This document shows, piece by piece, positions 42,783 through 51,846 of a stretch of DNA of 64,000 bases. The translations under genes and the position numbers were made by a program. Below the pieces are notes generated by a model. That model saw only the letters and a list, made by a program, of their open reading frames with translations. It was not told the DNA's origin and searched no databases. Source of the stretch: Lachnoclostridium sp. An118 (GTDB taxonomy: Bacteria > Bacillota > Clostridia > Lachnospirales > Lachnospiraceae). Where the stretch lies: positions 1-64,000 of the forward strand of contig NZ_NFLQ01000014.1 in the NCBI RefSeq assembly GCF_002160985.1, read 5' to 3'. Numbering within the stretch: position 1 is the first letter of the stretch; each line of letters begins with the position of its first letter.

Positions 42783-43445
42783 ATGAGGAAAAAATCGAAA
42801 TTAACATACGGAGTCATTGGTCTGGGACGCTTCGGCATGGCACTTGCCGTGACGCTGGCAGAGTCCGACAATGACGTCATCGTCATGGACCGGGAGGAGA
42901 GCTCCATACGGGAAATGCGAAATTATACAGACTATGCCTTTGTGACAAATGACCTGAGCATGGAGGCGCTGAGGGAGGCGGGTATCCACAACTGCGACGT
43001 GGTCATCGTCTGCATTGGCGAGAAGGTGGATGTCAGCGTCCTGACTACCATGAGCGTGATAGAGATGGGAGTTCCCAGGGTCATCGCCAAGGCGCTGTCG
43101 CCGGAGCAGGGCGCTGTGCTGAAAAAGCTGGGCGCCGAGGTGGTCTACCCGGAGCGGGATATGGCACTGCGTCTGGGACGCCGGCTTCTGTCCGGGAATT
43201 TCCTGGACTATATCCCCCTGGACCACAGCGTGCAGATCACACAGATCCGCATCCCGGAGAGGATGGTGGGAAAAACCGTGGAGCAGATCCAGCTCCGGCG
43301 GAAATACGGCCTGAACATCATTGCCATAGAGAGCGGCAGCGAGACTACCATAGAGGTGCAGCCTGATTACCAGCTTAAGGACGGCGACATCATCGTAGTC
43401 ATCGGAAAGGCTGATAATATCAATACATTTGAGGAAAGCCTGTAA
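42783..43445 (+). CDS. trkA: TrkA/KtrA nucleotide-binding regulator of potassium uptake
   Basis: A 220-residue RCK protein. The RCK_N Rossmann domain (GVIGLGRFGMALA, ~10-22) binds nucleotide and forms an octameric ring under the membrane partner; RCK_C (~140-220) follows and ends DGDIIVVIGK. It is encoded 16 bases after trkH. Single RCK unit, hence KtrA-like rather than the duplicated TrkA. Confidence 0.95.
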   Translation: MRKKSKLTYGVIGLGRFGMALAVTLAESDNDVIVMDREESSIREMRNYTDYAFVTNDLSMEALREAGIHNCDVVIVCIGEKVDVSVLTTMSVIEMGVPRVIAKALSPEQGAVLKKLGAEVVYPERDMALRLGRRLLSGNFLDYIPLDHSVQITQIRIPERMVGKTVEQIQLRRKYGLNIIAIESGSETTIEVQPDYQLKDGDIIVVIGKADNINTFEESL

Positions 43446-43470
43446 ACAGCAGGCGGGAGGGAAAAGGTTT

Positions 43471-44523
43471 ATGGATGTTTCGTTAAGTTATTTCCTGGAT
43501 GCCATGTCCGGCAGCCCGGTCCTTGTCATTACGCTGCTCCTGACGCTGGGCGTGATCTTCGTCAACGGATGGACGGACGCGCCCAACGCCATCGCCACCT
43601 GCGTGACGACGAGATGTCTGCCGGCCCGCACGGCTATCATGATGAGTGCGGCCTTCAATTTTCTGGGTGTGTTTGTCATGACCCAGATCAACAGCTCCGT
43701 GGCATCCACCATAAGCAACATGGTGGACTTCGGCAGCAATACCCAGGAGGCTCTGGTGGCCCTGTGCGCGGCCCTCATCTCCATCGTGGTGTACAGTGTG
43801 GCCGCTTCGGTCTTTGGCATTCCGACCAGTGAGAGCCACAGTCTCATTGCGGGCATATCCGGCGCCGCCATCGCCATCCAGGGCGGCGTGGGCGGCATCA
43901 ACGGGGCGGAGTGGGTCAAGGTCATCTACGGCCTTGTGCTGAGCCTGGCTCTCGGATTTATCACCGGCTGGGTCATCTGCCGGGCCATCACGGTCCTTTG
44001 TCAGAACATGGAGAGGCGCAGGGCGGACCGGTTCTTCGGGGGAGCCCAGATCGTGGGCGCCGCCGCCATGAGCTTCATGCACGGGGCTCAGGACGGCCAG
44101 AAATTTATCGGCGTGCTGTTCCTTGGCATCGCCTTCTGCAACGGCCAGAATTCGGTCAGCGGCATGGAGATCCCGGTGTGGCTCATGCTCCTGTGCAGTA
44201 TCGTCATGGGGCTTGGGACGAGCGTGGGAGGAGAGAAGATCATCAAGTCCGTGGGCATGGACATGGTGAAGCTGGAGCGCTACCAGGGCTTTTCTGCCGA
44301 CCTGGCAGGGGCCTTCTGTCTGCTCCTCTCCAGCGTGTTCGGCATCCCTGTATCCACCACCCACACAAAGACCAGCGCCATCATGGGCGTGGGTGCGGTG
44401 AAGCGGCTGTCCGCCATTAATTTTAATGTGGTGAAGGACATGATGCTCACCTGGATCTTCACATTCCCGGGGTGCGGCATTATCAGCTTTGTGATGGCCA
44501 AGATATTCATGGCTGCCTTTTAG
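43471..44523 (+). CDS. pit: PiT-family inorganic phosphate transporter
   Basis: A 350-residue low-affinity phosphate permease. The two signature repeats are NGWTDAPNAIATCVTTR (near the N-terminus) and the C-terminal GIPVSTTHTKTSAIMGVG, with a matching GIPTSESHSLIAGISGA in the middle, as in the inverted-repeat fold. About ten membrane helices. ATG 43471 follows GGGAGGGAAAAGG. The DUF47 partner gene comes directly after. Confidence 0.95.
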   Translation: MDVSLSYFLDAMSGSPVLVITLLLTLGVIFVNGWTDAPNAIATCVTTRCLPARTAIMMSAAFNFLGVFVMTQINSSVASTISNMVDFGSNTQEALVALCAALISIVVYSVAASVFGIPTSESHSLIAGISGAAIAIQGGVGGINGAEWVKVIYGLVLSLALGFITGWVICRAITVLCQNMERRRADRFFGGAQIVGAAAMSFMHGAQDGQKFIGVLFLGIAFCNGQNSVSGMEIPVWLMLLCSIVMGLGTSVGGEKIIKSVGMDMVKLERYQGFSADLAGAFCLLLSSVFGIPVSTTHTKTSAIMGVGAVKRLSAINFNVVKDMMLTWIFTFPGCGIISFVMAKIFMAAF

Positions 44524-44554
44524 GTAAAATACAGGAGAAAAGGAGAAAAGAACA

Positions 44555-45178
44555 ATGTCAAAAAAACAGGACGCGTTTTATTATGATAATTTTGCCGCGT
44601 GTGCGGAGCTTGCAAGAAAAGCGACCCATTTTCTGAAGGAGAAGCTGACGGCCTTTGACCCGGCGAAAATGGAGGAGAATATGGAGGAGATCCACCGGAT
44701 CGAGCACGAGGCGGATGAAAAGAAGCATCAGCTCACAGACCGGCTGGCCAAGGCCTTCATCACCCCCATTGAGAGGGAGGATATCATATCCTTAAGCTAC
44801 AATATCGATGAGCTGACTGACAAGGCGGAGGAGGTCTTCATCCGCATCTACATGAACAATGTGCAGACCATCCGTCCGGACGCCCTCAGGATGCTGGACA
44901 TCGTCATCGCCTGCACGGAGGAGGTGTGCGCCCTTGTGAAGGAGTTCCCGGATTTCCGCCGCTCCAAAAAGCTGAATGAGAGTATCATCCGCATCAACTC
45001 CCTGGAGGAGCAGGCGGACAGGATCTATTTTGCCAGCATGAGGGCGCTCCATACGGAGGGAGGAGATGTGCTGGAGATCCTGGCCTGGAGAGAGATCTAC
45101 ACCTACCTGGAGAAGTGCGCGGACGCCTGCGAGCACGTGGCGGACGTGGTGGAAGAGGTTGTGATGAAAAATTCCTAG
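44555..45178 (+). CDS. DUF47/PhoU-like partner of the phosphate transporter
   Basis: A 207-residue all-helical protein of the DUF47 (PhoU_div) family with conserved HEADEKKHQL (~50) and IEREDIISLSYNIDELTDKAEEV (~70-92) helices that bind metal clusters. These proteins are almost always encoded beside Pit and are thought to control its activity. 31 bases after pit, with AGGAGAAAAGG. Confidence 0.93.
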   Translation: MSKKQDAFYYDNFAACAELARKATHFLKEKLTAFDPAKMEENMEEIHRIEHEADEKKHQLTDRLAKAFITPIEREDIISLSYNIDELTDKAEEVFIRIYMNNVQTIRPDALRMLDIVIACTEEVCALVKEFPDFRRSKKLNESIIRINSLEEQADRIYFASMRALHTEGGDVLEILAWREIYTYLEKCADACEHVADVVEEVVMKNS

Positions 45179-45202
45179 ACCGGTTTTTTCTGAAAATATT
45201 TC

Positions 45203-45237
45203 TTGCATGTTTACAAAAAATGTGATATAAGTAAACA
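45203..45237 (+). promoter_or_regulatory. Promoter and operator-like repeat of the polyamine operon
   Basis: TTGCAT (45203-45208), 17-base spacer, TATAAG (45226-45231). An inverted repeat TGTTTAC (45208-45214) / GTAAACA (45231-45237) brackets the -10 box, as expected for a repressor site. Confidence 0.6.
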
Positions 45238-45650
45238 CGTATGGAAAACAGATATGGCTTCCATGCAAATATTTTTTCGGCAGCAGAGAGACAGGCTGCC
45301 TTATTGATTGAGTTAGAAGCTCAAATTTTATAAGTTGGTTACTTTATAACCAGTGTGCAAAAAGGCATACAAAACTTGTGAAACGGTCAATAAGAGTAGT
45401 AAAAGTAAAAATATTTGCTATATAGACTCTAAAAGGTCCCATATCTGTCCATAACATGACACCAGGAAACGCGAAAGGATTTTTCTGCGGGTGTGTCTGT
45501 ATGTATATTTGTGATAGAGTGATGAAACGCAAGTGGAAGGTGCCCTTCTGCCTGCGTTTTTTTGTTCTGCCGGAAAGTCCCTGGGACGCCCGGGCAGGAT
45601 AAGAGTCCTCCGGCGGGACCGCAGGCGCTGCAGGAAGGAGTGAGTGAAGC
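45238..45650 (+). promoter_or_regulatory. Long leader of the polyamine operon with a terminator hairpin
   Basis: About 410 bases between promoter and speA without a gene. A rho-independent terminator lies at 45525-45563. A transcript starting at 45203-45231 would stop there unless the hairpin is prevented, which suggests attenuation. I see no match to a known riboswitch. The final 90 bases are GC-rich and can fold near the speA ribosome site (AGGAAGGAG). Confidence 0.5.
45525..45563 (+). terminator. Terminator in the speA leader
   Basis: AAACGCA (45525-45531) pairs with TGCGTTT (45553-45559), GAAGG/CCTTC pairs inside, and seven T follow. Confidence 0.8.
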
Positions 45651-47117
45651 ATGAAAAAATATGTACAGGAGGATGCCCCCATCTACGAGGCGCTGGAGCA
45701 GTTCCGGAGGATGCGGATCGTGCCCTTTGACGTGCCGGGGCACAAGAGGGGAAGAGGGAACCCGGAGCTCTCAGAGCTTCTGGGGGACAGGTGCGTCAAT
45801 ATCGATGTAAACTCCATGAAGCCGCTGGACAATCTGTGCCATCCGGTCTCTGTGATCAAGGCGGCGGAGGAGCTGGCGGCGGAGGCCTTCGGGGCGGCCC
45901 ACGCCTTTCTCATGGTGGGCGGCACCACATCGGCGGTCCAGAGCATGGCCCTGGCCTGCTGTAAAAAGGGGGATAAGATCATCATGCCGAGGAATGTCCA
46001 CAGGAGCATTATCAATGCCCTTGTCCTGTGCGGCGCAAGGCCGGTGTATGTGAACCCGGATGTGGACCGGCATCTGGGGATCTCCCTTGGCATGAAAGTG
46101 GAGCAGGTGGAGCAGGCCATCCGCGACAACCCGGACGCGGTGGCCGTGTTTGTGAACAACCCCACATACTACGGCATCTGCTCCGATCTTCGGACCATTG
46201 TGGAGGCGGCCCACAGCCACGGCATGAAGGTGCTGGTGGACGAGGCCCACGGCACCCACTTTTACTTCGGGGAAAACTTCCCTGTGACAGCCATGGCCGC
46301 AGGGGCGGATATGGCGTCGGTGAGCATGCACAAGTCCGGCGGGAGCCTGACCCAGAGCTCCCTCCTCCTGGTGGGGAAGGACATGCACCCCGGCTACGTG
46401 CGGCAGATCATCAATCTGACCCAGACGACCAGCGCCTCCTACCTGCTGCTTTCCAGCCTGGACATCTCCAGGAGAAATCTGGCCCTGCGGGGGAGGGAGG
46501 CCTTCGCGAAGGTAGCGGAGCTGGCAGAGTACGCGCGGGAGGAGATCAACCGGATCGGCGGCTACTACGCTTTTGGCGATGAGCTGGTGAACCGGGACAG
46601 CGTCTATGCCTTCGACCCCACAAAGCTGTCTGTCCACACCCTGGACATTGGCCTGGCCGGCATTGAGGTGTACGACATCCTGCGGGATGAGTACGACATC
46701 CAGATCGAGTTCGGGGATTTGGGAAACATGCTGGCTTACCTGTCCATCGGCGACAGGAAGCAGGAGGTGGAGCGCCTGGTCAGCGCCCTGGCGGACATCA
46801 AGCGGCGTTACCAGAAGGACAAGACAGGTATGCTCTCCCAGGAGTACATACCGCCCCGGGTGGTGATGACGCCCCAGGAGTCCTTCTACGCGCCCAAGGA
46901 ACAGCTCCCCATCCAGGAGGCGGAGGGGCGGATCTGCAGTGAGTTCGTCATGTGCTATCCGCCGGGGATCCCCATCCTGGCGCCGGGGGAGGAGATCACG
47001 GACGAGATCATCGAGTACATCCTCTACGCCAAGGAGAAAGGCTGCTCCATGACCGGGCCGGAGGATGAGAAGATCGAGAAGCTCAATGTTGTCACAGAGA
47101 AGAAGGGAGGCGTGTAG
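45651..47117 (+). CDS. speA: Orn/Lys/Arg decarboxylase family, arginine decarboxylase
   Basis: A 488-residue fold-type I PLP enzyme of the Bacillus SpeA/YaaO type. The Schiff-base lysine is K228 in SMHKSGGSLTQSS, and VDEAHGTHF (~195) holds the PLP aspartate. The C-terminal domain includes CYPPGIPILAPGE. It would make agmatine from arginine. That product fits because agmatinase is encoded in the same operon; lysine or ornithine decarboxylation is the alternative from family alone. Confidence 0.9.
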   Translation: MKKYVQEDAPIYEALEQFRRMRIVPFDVPGHKRGRGNPELSELLGDRCVNIDVNSMKPLDNLCHPVSVIKAAEELAAEAFGAAHAFLMVGGTTSAVQSMALACCKKGDKIIMPRNVHRSIINALVLCGARPVYVNPDVDRHLGISLGMKVEQVEQAIRDNPDAVAVFVNNPTYYGICSDLRTIVEAAHSHGMKVLVDEAHGTHFYFGENFPVTAMAAGADMASVSMHKSGGSLTQSSLLLVGKDMHPGYVRQIINLTQTTSASYLLLSSLDISRRNLALRGREAFAKVAELAEYAREEINRIGGYYAFGDELVNRDSVYAFDPTKLSVHTLDIGLAGIEVYDILRDEYDIQIEFGDLGNMLAYLSIGDRKQEVERLVSALADIKRRYQKDKTGMLSQEYIPPRVVMTPQESFYAPKEQLPIQEAEGRICSEFVMCYPPGIPILAPGEEITDEIIEYILYAKEKGCSMTGPEDEKIEKLNVVTEKKGGV

Positions 47118-47120
47118 ACC

Positions 47121-47972
47121 ATGGAAATGTGGTTTTCAGATGAACACACAGAGGACGTGAAGCTGTCCATCCGGATCAAGGAACAGCTTTTCAGCGCCCA
47201 GAGCGAGTTCCAGCGGATCGATGTGCTGGACTCCCGGGAGTTCGGCCGGATCCTTGTGGCGGACGGGGATCTGATGCTGACGGAGAAGGATGAATTCATT
47301 TACCACGAGATGATCACCCACGTGCCCATGGCGGTGCATCCCCATGTGGAGGACGTGCTTGTCATCGGCGGAGGCGACGGCGGTGTGGTACGGGAGCTGA
47401 TCAAGTACGAGGAGATCCGCCACATCGATGTGGTGGAGATGGATCCGCTCCTTGTGGAGGTCTGCCGGAAATATATCCCGGAGATCGCCTGCAGTCTCAA
47501 CGATGAGAGGGTGGAGATCTTTCACGAGGACGGCCTGCGGTTCATCCGCTCCCAGACAGACCGGTACGACCTCATCATCATCGACTCCCCCAACCCCTTC
47601 GGACCCGGGGAGGGACTGTTCACAAAAGAGTTTTACGGGAACTGCTACAATGCCCTCCGGGAGGACGGCATCATGGTCAACCAGAATGAGAGTCCTTTTT
47701 ACACGGAGGAGGCTTTCCAGTGCCAGCGGATGCACAAGCGGATCGTGGAGACCTTTCCCATCTGCCGGGTGTACCAGGCCCACCTGCCCTCCTACCCGTC
47801 GGGGCACTGGCTCTTTGGATTTGCGTCAAAAAAGTACCATCCCCTGGAGGATTTAAACGCCGTGGCCTGGAAGCTGAAAGGCATCCGCACAAGATACTAT
47901 GAACCGAGACTGCACGCAGGGGTGTTCGCCCTGCCGGTCTATGTGGAGGAGCTGCTGGAAGATGTTGAATAA
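47121..47972 (+). CDS. speE: Spermidine synthase
   Basis: A 283-residue aminopropyltransferase with VLVIGGGDGGVVRELIKY (~78-95, nucleoside site), VVEMDPLLVEVC (~102) and IIDSPNPFGPGEGL (~152). It transfers aminopropyl from decarboxylated AdoMet to putrescine. AdoMet decarboxylase (speD) is not encoded in this window, so the donor must be made elsewhere. Three bases separate it from speA; it overlaps speB by 11 bases. Confidence 0.94.
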   Translation: MEMWFSDEHTEDVKLSIRIKEQLFSAQSEFQRIDVLDSREFGRILVADGDLMLTEKDEFIYHEMITHVPMAVHPHVEDVLVIGGGDGGVVRELIKYEEIRHIDVVEMDPLLVEVCRKYIPEIACSLNDERVEIFHEDGLRFIRSQTDRYDLIIIDSPNPFGPGEGLFTKEFYGNCYNALREDGIMVNQNESPFYTEEAFQCQRMHKRIVETFPICRVYQAHLPSYPSGHWLFGFASKKYHPLEDLNAVAWKLKGIRTRYYEPRLHAGVFALPVYVEELLEDVE

Positions 47973-48822
47973 AAATATTGTAGATTATATGGGATGTGAC
48001 TGTACATATGAGGAGGCGGACATTGTCCTTTACGGGGCGCCCTTTGACTCCACCACCTCCTTCCGGCCGGGGACCCGCTTTGCCGGAGGCGCCATCCGGG
48101 CGGACTCCTACGGGCTGGAGACTTACAGCCCTTACCAGGACAGAAGCCTGGAGGAGTGCCGGGTCTTTGACATGGGAGATCTGGAGCTGGCCATCGGAAG
48201 TTCGGAGAAGGTGCTGGATCAGATCGAGGAGACGGCCGGGGAGATCTTCCGGGACGGGAAGCTGCCCTTCCTCATCGGGGGAGAGCACCTGGTGACCCTG
48301 GGAAGTGTCCGGGCGGCGGCCCGGAAATATCCGGATCTTCACATCCTGCACTTTGACGCCCACACGGACCTGCGGGAGGATTACCTGGGGGTGGAGCTGT
48401 CCCACGCCTGCGTCCTTCGGCGGTGCTGGGAGCTGCTGGGGGATGGCCGCATCCACCAGTTCGGCATCCGCTCCGGGGAGAGGGCGGAGTTTGCCTGGGC
48501 CCGGGAGGGACACACGGATCTTCATCCTTTCACCCTGGAGGGGCTGGGGGAGACGCTGGAGAAACTGAAGGGCGTCCCGGTGTACTTCACAGTAGATCTG
48601 GATGTGATGGACCCTTCCGTCTTTCCCGGGACGGGAACGCCGGAGCCGGGAGGCGTAAGTTATATGGAGCTGCAGAGAGCCGTGACGGAAGTGTGCCGGA
48701 AGGCAGAGGTCATCGGGTGTGACGTGACAGAGCTGAGCCCGCCTTTTGACCCCACAGGGGCTTCCACGGCCGCGGCATGCAAGATCATAAGGGAGATGCT
48801 CATCGCCCTTGGAACAAAATAG
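47962..48822 (+). CDS. speB: Agmatinase
   Basis: A 286-residue ureohydrolase that turns agmatine into putrescine and urea. Manganese ligands are in GGEHLVTLG (~106), HFDAHTDLRED (~130) and TVDLDVMDPSV (~210). The ATG at 47962 is chosen because GGAGGAG lies 10 bases before it, inside the end of speE. A frame starting earlier would add an improbable Cys-rich extension. Confidence 0.93.
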   Translation: MLNKNIVDYMGCDCTYEEADIVLYGAPFDSTTSFRPGTRFAGGAIRADSYGLETYSPYQDRSLEECRVFDMGDLELAIGSSEKVLDQIEETAGEIFRDGKLPFLIGGEHLVTLGSVRAAARKYPDLHILHFDAHTDLREDYLGVELSHACVLRRCWELLGDGRIHQFGIRSGERAEFAWAREGHTDLHPFTLEGLGETLEKLKGVPVYFTVDLDVMDPSVFPGTGTPEPGGVSYMELQRAVTEVCRKAEVIGCDVTELSPPFDPTGASTAAACKIIREMLIALGTK

Positions 48823-48852
48823 AAAAGAGAGAAGAAAAGGAGGATATTAGAA

Positions 48853-50055
48853 ATGGGAAAAGTACTGATCATCGGATGCGGAGGAGTGGCCAGCGTGGCT
48901 ATCCAGAAATGCTGCCAGAACAGCGAGGTGTTTTCAGAGATCTGCATCGCCAGCCGCACCGTGTCCAAGTGTGACGCGCTGAAGGAGAAGCTGGAGGGCA
49001 CTACAAAGACAAAGATCACCACCGCCCAGGTGGATGCGGACAATGTGGAGGAGCTGAAGGCTCTCATCAAAAAAGTGGAGCCGGAGGTGGTGCTGAACCT
49101 GGCTCTTCCCTACCAGGATCTTCATATCATGGACGCCTGCCTGGCCTGCGGCGTACACTATGTGGACACGGCCAACTACGAGCCCGAGGACACGGCAAAA
49201 TTTGAGTACAAATGGCAGTGGGCCTACCGGGACGCCTACGAGAAGGCAGGCCTTACAGCTCTTCTTGGAAGCGGTTTCGATCCGGGAGTGACCAGTGTGT
49301 TCTCCGCCTACGCGCTGAAGCACTATTTTGACGAGATCAACTATATCGACATCCTGGACTGCAATGCGGGAGACCACGGCTATCCCTTTGCCACCAACTT
49401 CAACCCGGAGATCAACATCCGGGAGGTGTCCGCCAAAGGCTCCTACTGGGAGGACGGACACTGGGTGGAGACAGAGCCCATGGAGATCAAGCGGGTCTAC
49501 AACTTCCCGGAGATCGGCCCGAAGGATATGTATCTTCTCCACCACGAGGAGATCGAGTCGCTGGCTCTCAATATCCCTGGCATCAAGAGGATCCGCTTCT
49601 TTATGACATTCGGGGAGAGCTATCTCACCCACCTGCGGTGCCTGGAAAATGTGGGAATGACCTCCATTGAACCCATTATGTTTGAGGGGAAAGAGATCGT
49701 GCCCCTGCAGTTCTTAAAGGCCGTGCTGCCGGATCCCTCCTCCCTGGGACCGCGGACAAAGGGAAAGACAAACATCGGCTGCATCTTTGTGGGAAAGAAA
49801 GACGGAAAAGAGAAGAAGATCTACATTTACAATACCTGTGATCACCAGGAGTGCTACAAAGAAGTGGGCTCCCAGGCAGTGGCTTACACCACAGGCGTGC
49901 CGGCCATGATCGGCGCTATGATGATCTTAAACGGCACATGGAAGAAGCCGGGCGTGTATAATATGGAAGAGTTTGACCCGGATCCGTTCATGGAAGCGCT
50001 GAACAAGTGGGGACTTCCCTGGAAGGTCAGCGAGGACCCGGAGCTGGTGGACTAG
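48853..50055 (+). CDS. Carboxynorspermidine/carboxyspermidine synthase (saccharopine dehydrogenase family)
   Basis: A 400-residue NADPH-dependent enzyme that condenses putrescine or diaminopropane with aspartate semialdehyde. Residues 4-16 (VLIIGCGGVASVA) form the Rossmann start, and LGSGFDPGVTSVFSAYA (~140) is typical of this family rather than of true saccharopine dehydrogenases. Its neighbour nspC encodes the decarboxylase of the product, confirming the role. With SpeA and SpeB upstream the amine is probably putrescine, hence carboxyspermidine. Confidence 0.93.
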   Translation: MGKVLIIGCGGVASVAIQKCCQNSEVFSEICIASRTVSKCDALKEKLEGTTKTKITTAQVDADNVEELKALIKKVEPEVVLNLALPYQDLHIMDACLACGVHYVDTANYEPEDTAKFEYKWQWAYRDAYEKAGLTALLGSGFDPGVTSVFSAYALKHYFDEINYIDILDCNAGDHGYPFATNFNPEINIREVSAKGSYWEDGHWVETEPMEIKRVYNFPEIGPKDMYLLHHEEIESLALNIPGIKRIRFFMTFGESYLTHLRCLENVGMTSIEPIMFEGKEIVPLQFLKAVLPDPSSLGPRTKGKTNIGCIFVGKKDGKEKKIYIYNTCDHQECYKEVGSQAVAYTTGVPAMIGAMMILNGTWKKPGVYNMEEFDPDPFMEALNKWGLPWKVSEDPELVD

Positions 50056-50064
50056 GAGAGAAAG

Positions 50065-51210
50065 ATGAGACAAAGCAAGATACATACGCCCTGCTACATC
50101 GTGCAGGAGCGGGCGCTCAAGGAAAATCTGGAGCAGCTTGCCGGCCTGGCCCGGGAGACGGGATGCCGGATCCTGCTGGCTCAGAAGGCCTTCTCCATGT
50201 TCCGGGTCTACCCCCTCATAGGAAACTATCTGGCAGGGACCACAGCCAGCGGCCTCTACGAGGCCAGGCTGGGGGCGGAGTGCATGGGGAAGGAGAACCA
50301 CATCTTCTCCCCCGCCTACCGGGAGGAGGAGATGGGCGAAATCCTCTCCCTTTGCGGACACGTAGTCCTCAACTCCCCCCAGCAGATACGGAGATACAAG
50401 AGGCAGATCCTGGCGGCGGGGAGGAGCCCGGGACTTCGTGTCAATCCGGAGTGCTCCACCCAGGAGGGCCACGCCATCTACGACCCCTGCGCCCCCGGTT
50501 CCCGGCTGGGGACTACCCTCTCCCAGCTTGAGAGGGCCCTTGCGGAGACGCCGGACCTTCTGGAGGGGATAGAGGGGCTGCATTTCCACACTCTGTGCGA
50601 GCAGGACGCAGACGCCCTGGCGGTGACGCTGGAAGCGGTGGTGGAAAAGTTCGGCGTGTACATGGCGAAGATGAAGTGGGTGAACCTGGGCGGAGGACAT
50701 CATATCACCCGCCCGGGGTACCACATGGAGACGCTGAAGCAGTGCATCCGCCGGGTGCAGAAGCTCTGCGGAGGGACAGTCTATCTGGAGCCCGGGGAGG
50801 CGGTGGCGCTGCAGGCCGGGACGCTTCGGACCAGTGTGCTGGAGATCACGGAAAACGGCGTGCAGACAGCCATCCTGGACGCCTCCGCCGCCTGCCACAT
50901 GCCGGACGTGCTGGAGATGCCCTACCGCCCGCCCCTTTCCGGGGCAGGCCTTCCCGGGGAGAAAGCCTTCACATACCGTCTGGCAGGCCCCACCTGTCTG
51001 GCAGGGGATGTGATCGGAGACTACTCCTTTGACCGGCCCCTGGAGACCGGGGACGTGCTGGAGTTCCAGGACATGGCCATCTACTCCATGGTAAAAAACA
51101 ATACATTCAACGGCATGGCCCTTCCGGACATTGTCCTTGAGAGGGAGGACGGAAGCATGGAACTGGTGCGCCGGTTCGGCTATGAAGATTTTAAAGGCAG
51201 GCTTTCGTAA
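50065..51210 (+). CDS. nspC: Carboxynorspermidine decarboxylase
   Basis: A 381-residue fold-type III PLP decarboxylase that converts carboxyspermidine to spermidine. The PLP lysine is K41 in LLAQKAFSM; LHFHTLCEQ (~172) and NLGGGHHIT (~211) bind cofactor phosphate, and the active-site Cys region is SAACHMPDVLEMPY (~275). Last gene of the polyamine operon, with a terminator 20 bases inside its end region. Confidence 0.94.
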   Translation: MRQSKIHTPCYIVQERALKENLEQLAGLARETGCRILLAQKAFSMFRVYPLIGNYLAGTTASGLYEARLGAECMGKENHIFSPAYREEEMGEILSLCGHVVLNSPQQIRRYKRQILAAGRSPGLRVNPECSTQEGHAIYDPCAPGSRLGTTLSQLERALAETPDLLEGIEGLHFHTLCEQDADALAVTLEAVVEKFGVYMAKMKWVNLGGGHHITRPGYHMETLKQCIRRVQKLCGGTVYLEPGEAVALQAGTLRTSVLEITENGVQTAILDASAACHMPDVLEMPYRPPLSGAGLPGEKAFTYRLAGPTCLAGDVIGDYSFDRPLETGDVLEFQDMAIYSMVKNNTFNGMALPDIVLEREDGSMELVRRFGYEDFKGRLS

Positions 51211-51222
51211 GCCTGCCTTTTC
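51193..51222 (+). terminator. Terminator of the polyamine operon
   Basis: AAAGGCAGGC (51193-51202) and GCCTGCCTTT (51211-51220) form a perfect 10-bp stem; it overlaps the nspC stop region and ends in TTTT. Confidence 0.85.
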
Positions 51223-51240
51223 CGTGGCCGTGCGGGAAGC

Positions 51241-51528
51241 TCAGAATTCCCGCACGCCAAACTGATCCCTGTACTGCTTCAGCGTCATGCCGGTGTGCTT
51301 CTTGAAGGTCTTTCCCAGATGGCTCTGGGAAGAAAAGCCCAGGTAGGCGGCGATCTCACTGTAGGAGTAGGGGGAGTAGGAGAGCAGGTTTTTTGTCAGC
51401 CCGACCTTTTCGCGCAGGATAAAATCCGTGATGGTGAGACCCTCGTGCTGCCGGAATATCTCGGACAGATAATTTGCGTTCAGGTACAGCTCGTCGGCAA
51501 TGTCCTGGATGCGGATTTTTTCACTTTA
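51241..51528 (-). pseudogene. AraC-family regulator, 3' part only
   Basis: About 95 codons encode a complete AraC DNA-binding domain: IRIQDIADELYLNANYLSEIF, then SYSEIAAYLGFSSQSHLGKTFKKHTG and the end YRDQFGV. Upstream (minus-strand 5') the frame runs into a stop at the edge of the IS91-family element, and the N-terminal sensor part is not found on the far side of it. The insertion therefore removed or deleted the 5' half. Probably once a regulator of a neighbouring gene. Confidence 0.85.
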
Positions 51529-51629
51529 TAGGAAATTCCGATTTTTCCAGAAAGTAAAAGAAACACGCGTTCACCAAACTTGAGCTTGGTAAACACGTGC
51601 GTGGGAATGACAATAAGACGATGGTCAGG

Positions 51630-51815
51630 TTAGAAGATATAAAAACCTTCTTCACCAAACAAATCGTCAAAAGGATCGTCTTCATTTAGAAAATAATCCA
51701 TATCCAGAAGGTCATCCTCGCTCATATGGCGAATGTCCTCGGATGTCATTCCTTCCGGTGGATTTTCTATGTATTTTTTGCGCAGTTCCTCGATATCTGG
51801 TTTCATGGTAAACAT
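51630..51815 (-). CDS. Small acidic protein carried by the IS91 element
   Basis: A 61-residue, strongly acidic protein (DIEELRKKYIENPPEGM..., many Asp/Glu) with AGGAGG before the ATG. It lies 31 bases after the transposase stop on the same strand, within the element. No family recognised. It might be an accessory factor or antitoxin-like peptide; nothing else supports either. Confidence 0.65.
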   Translation of the reverse strand: MFTMKPDIEELRKKYIENPPEGMTSEDIRHMSEDDLLDMDYFLNEDDPFDDLFGEEGFYIF

Positions 51816-51846
51816 CCTCCTTTGAGAGGATTATATCATAACAGTA

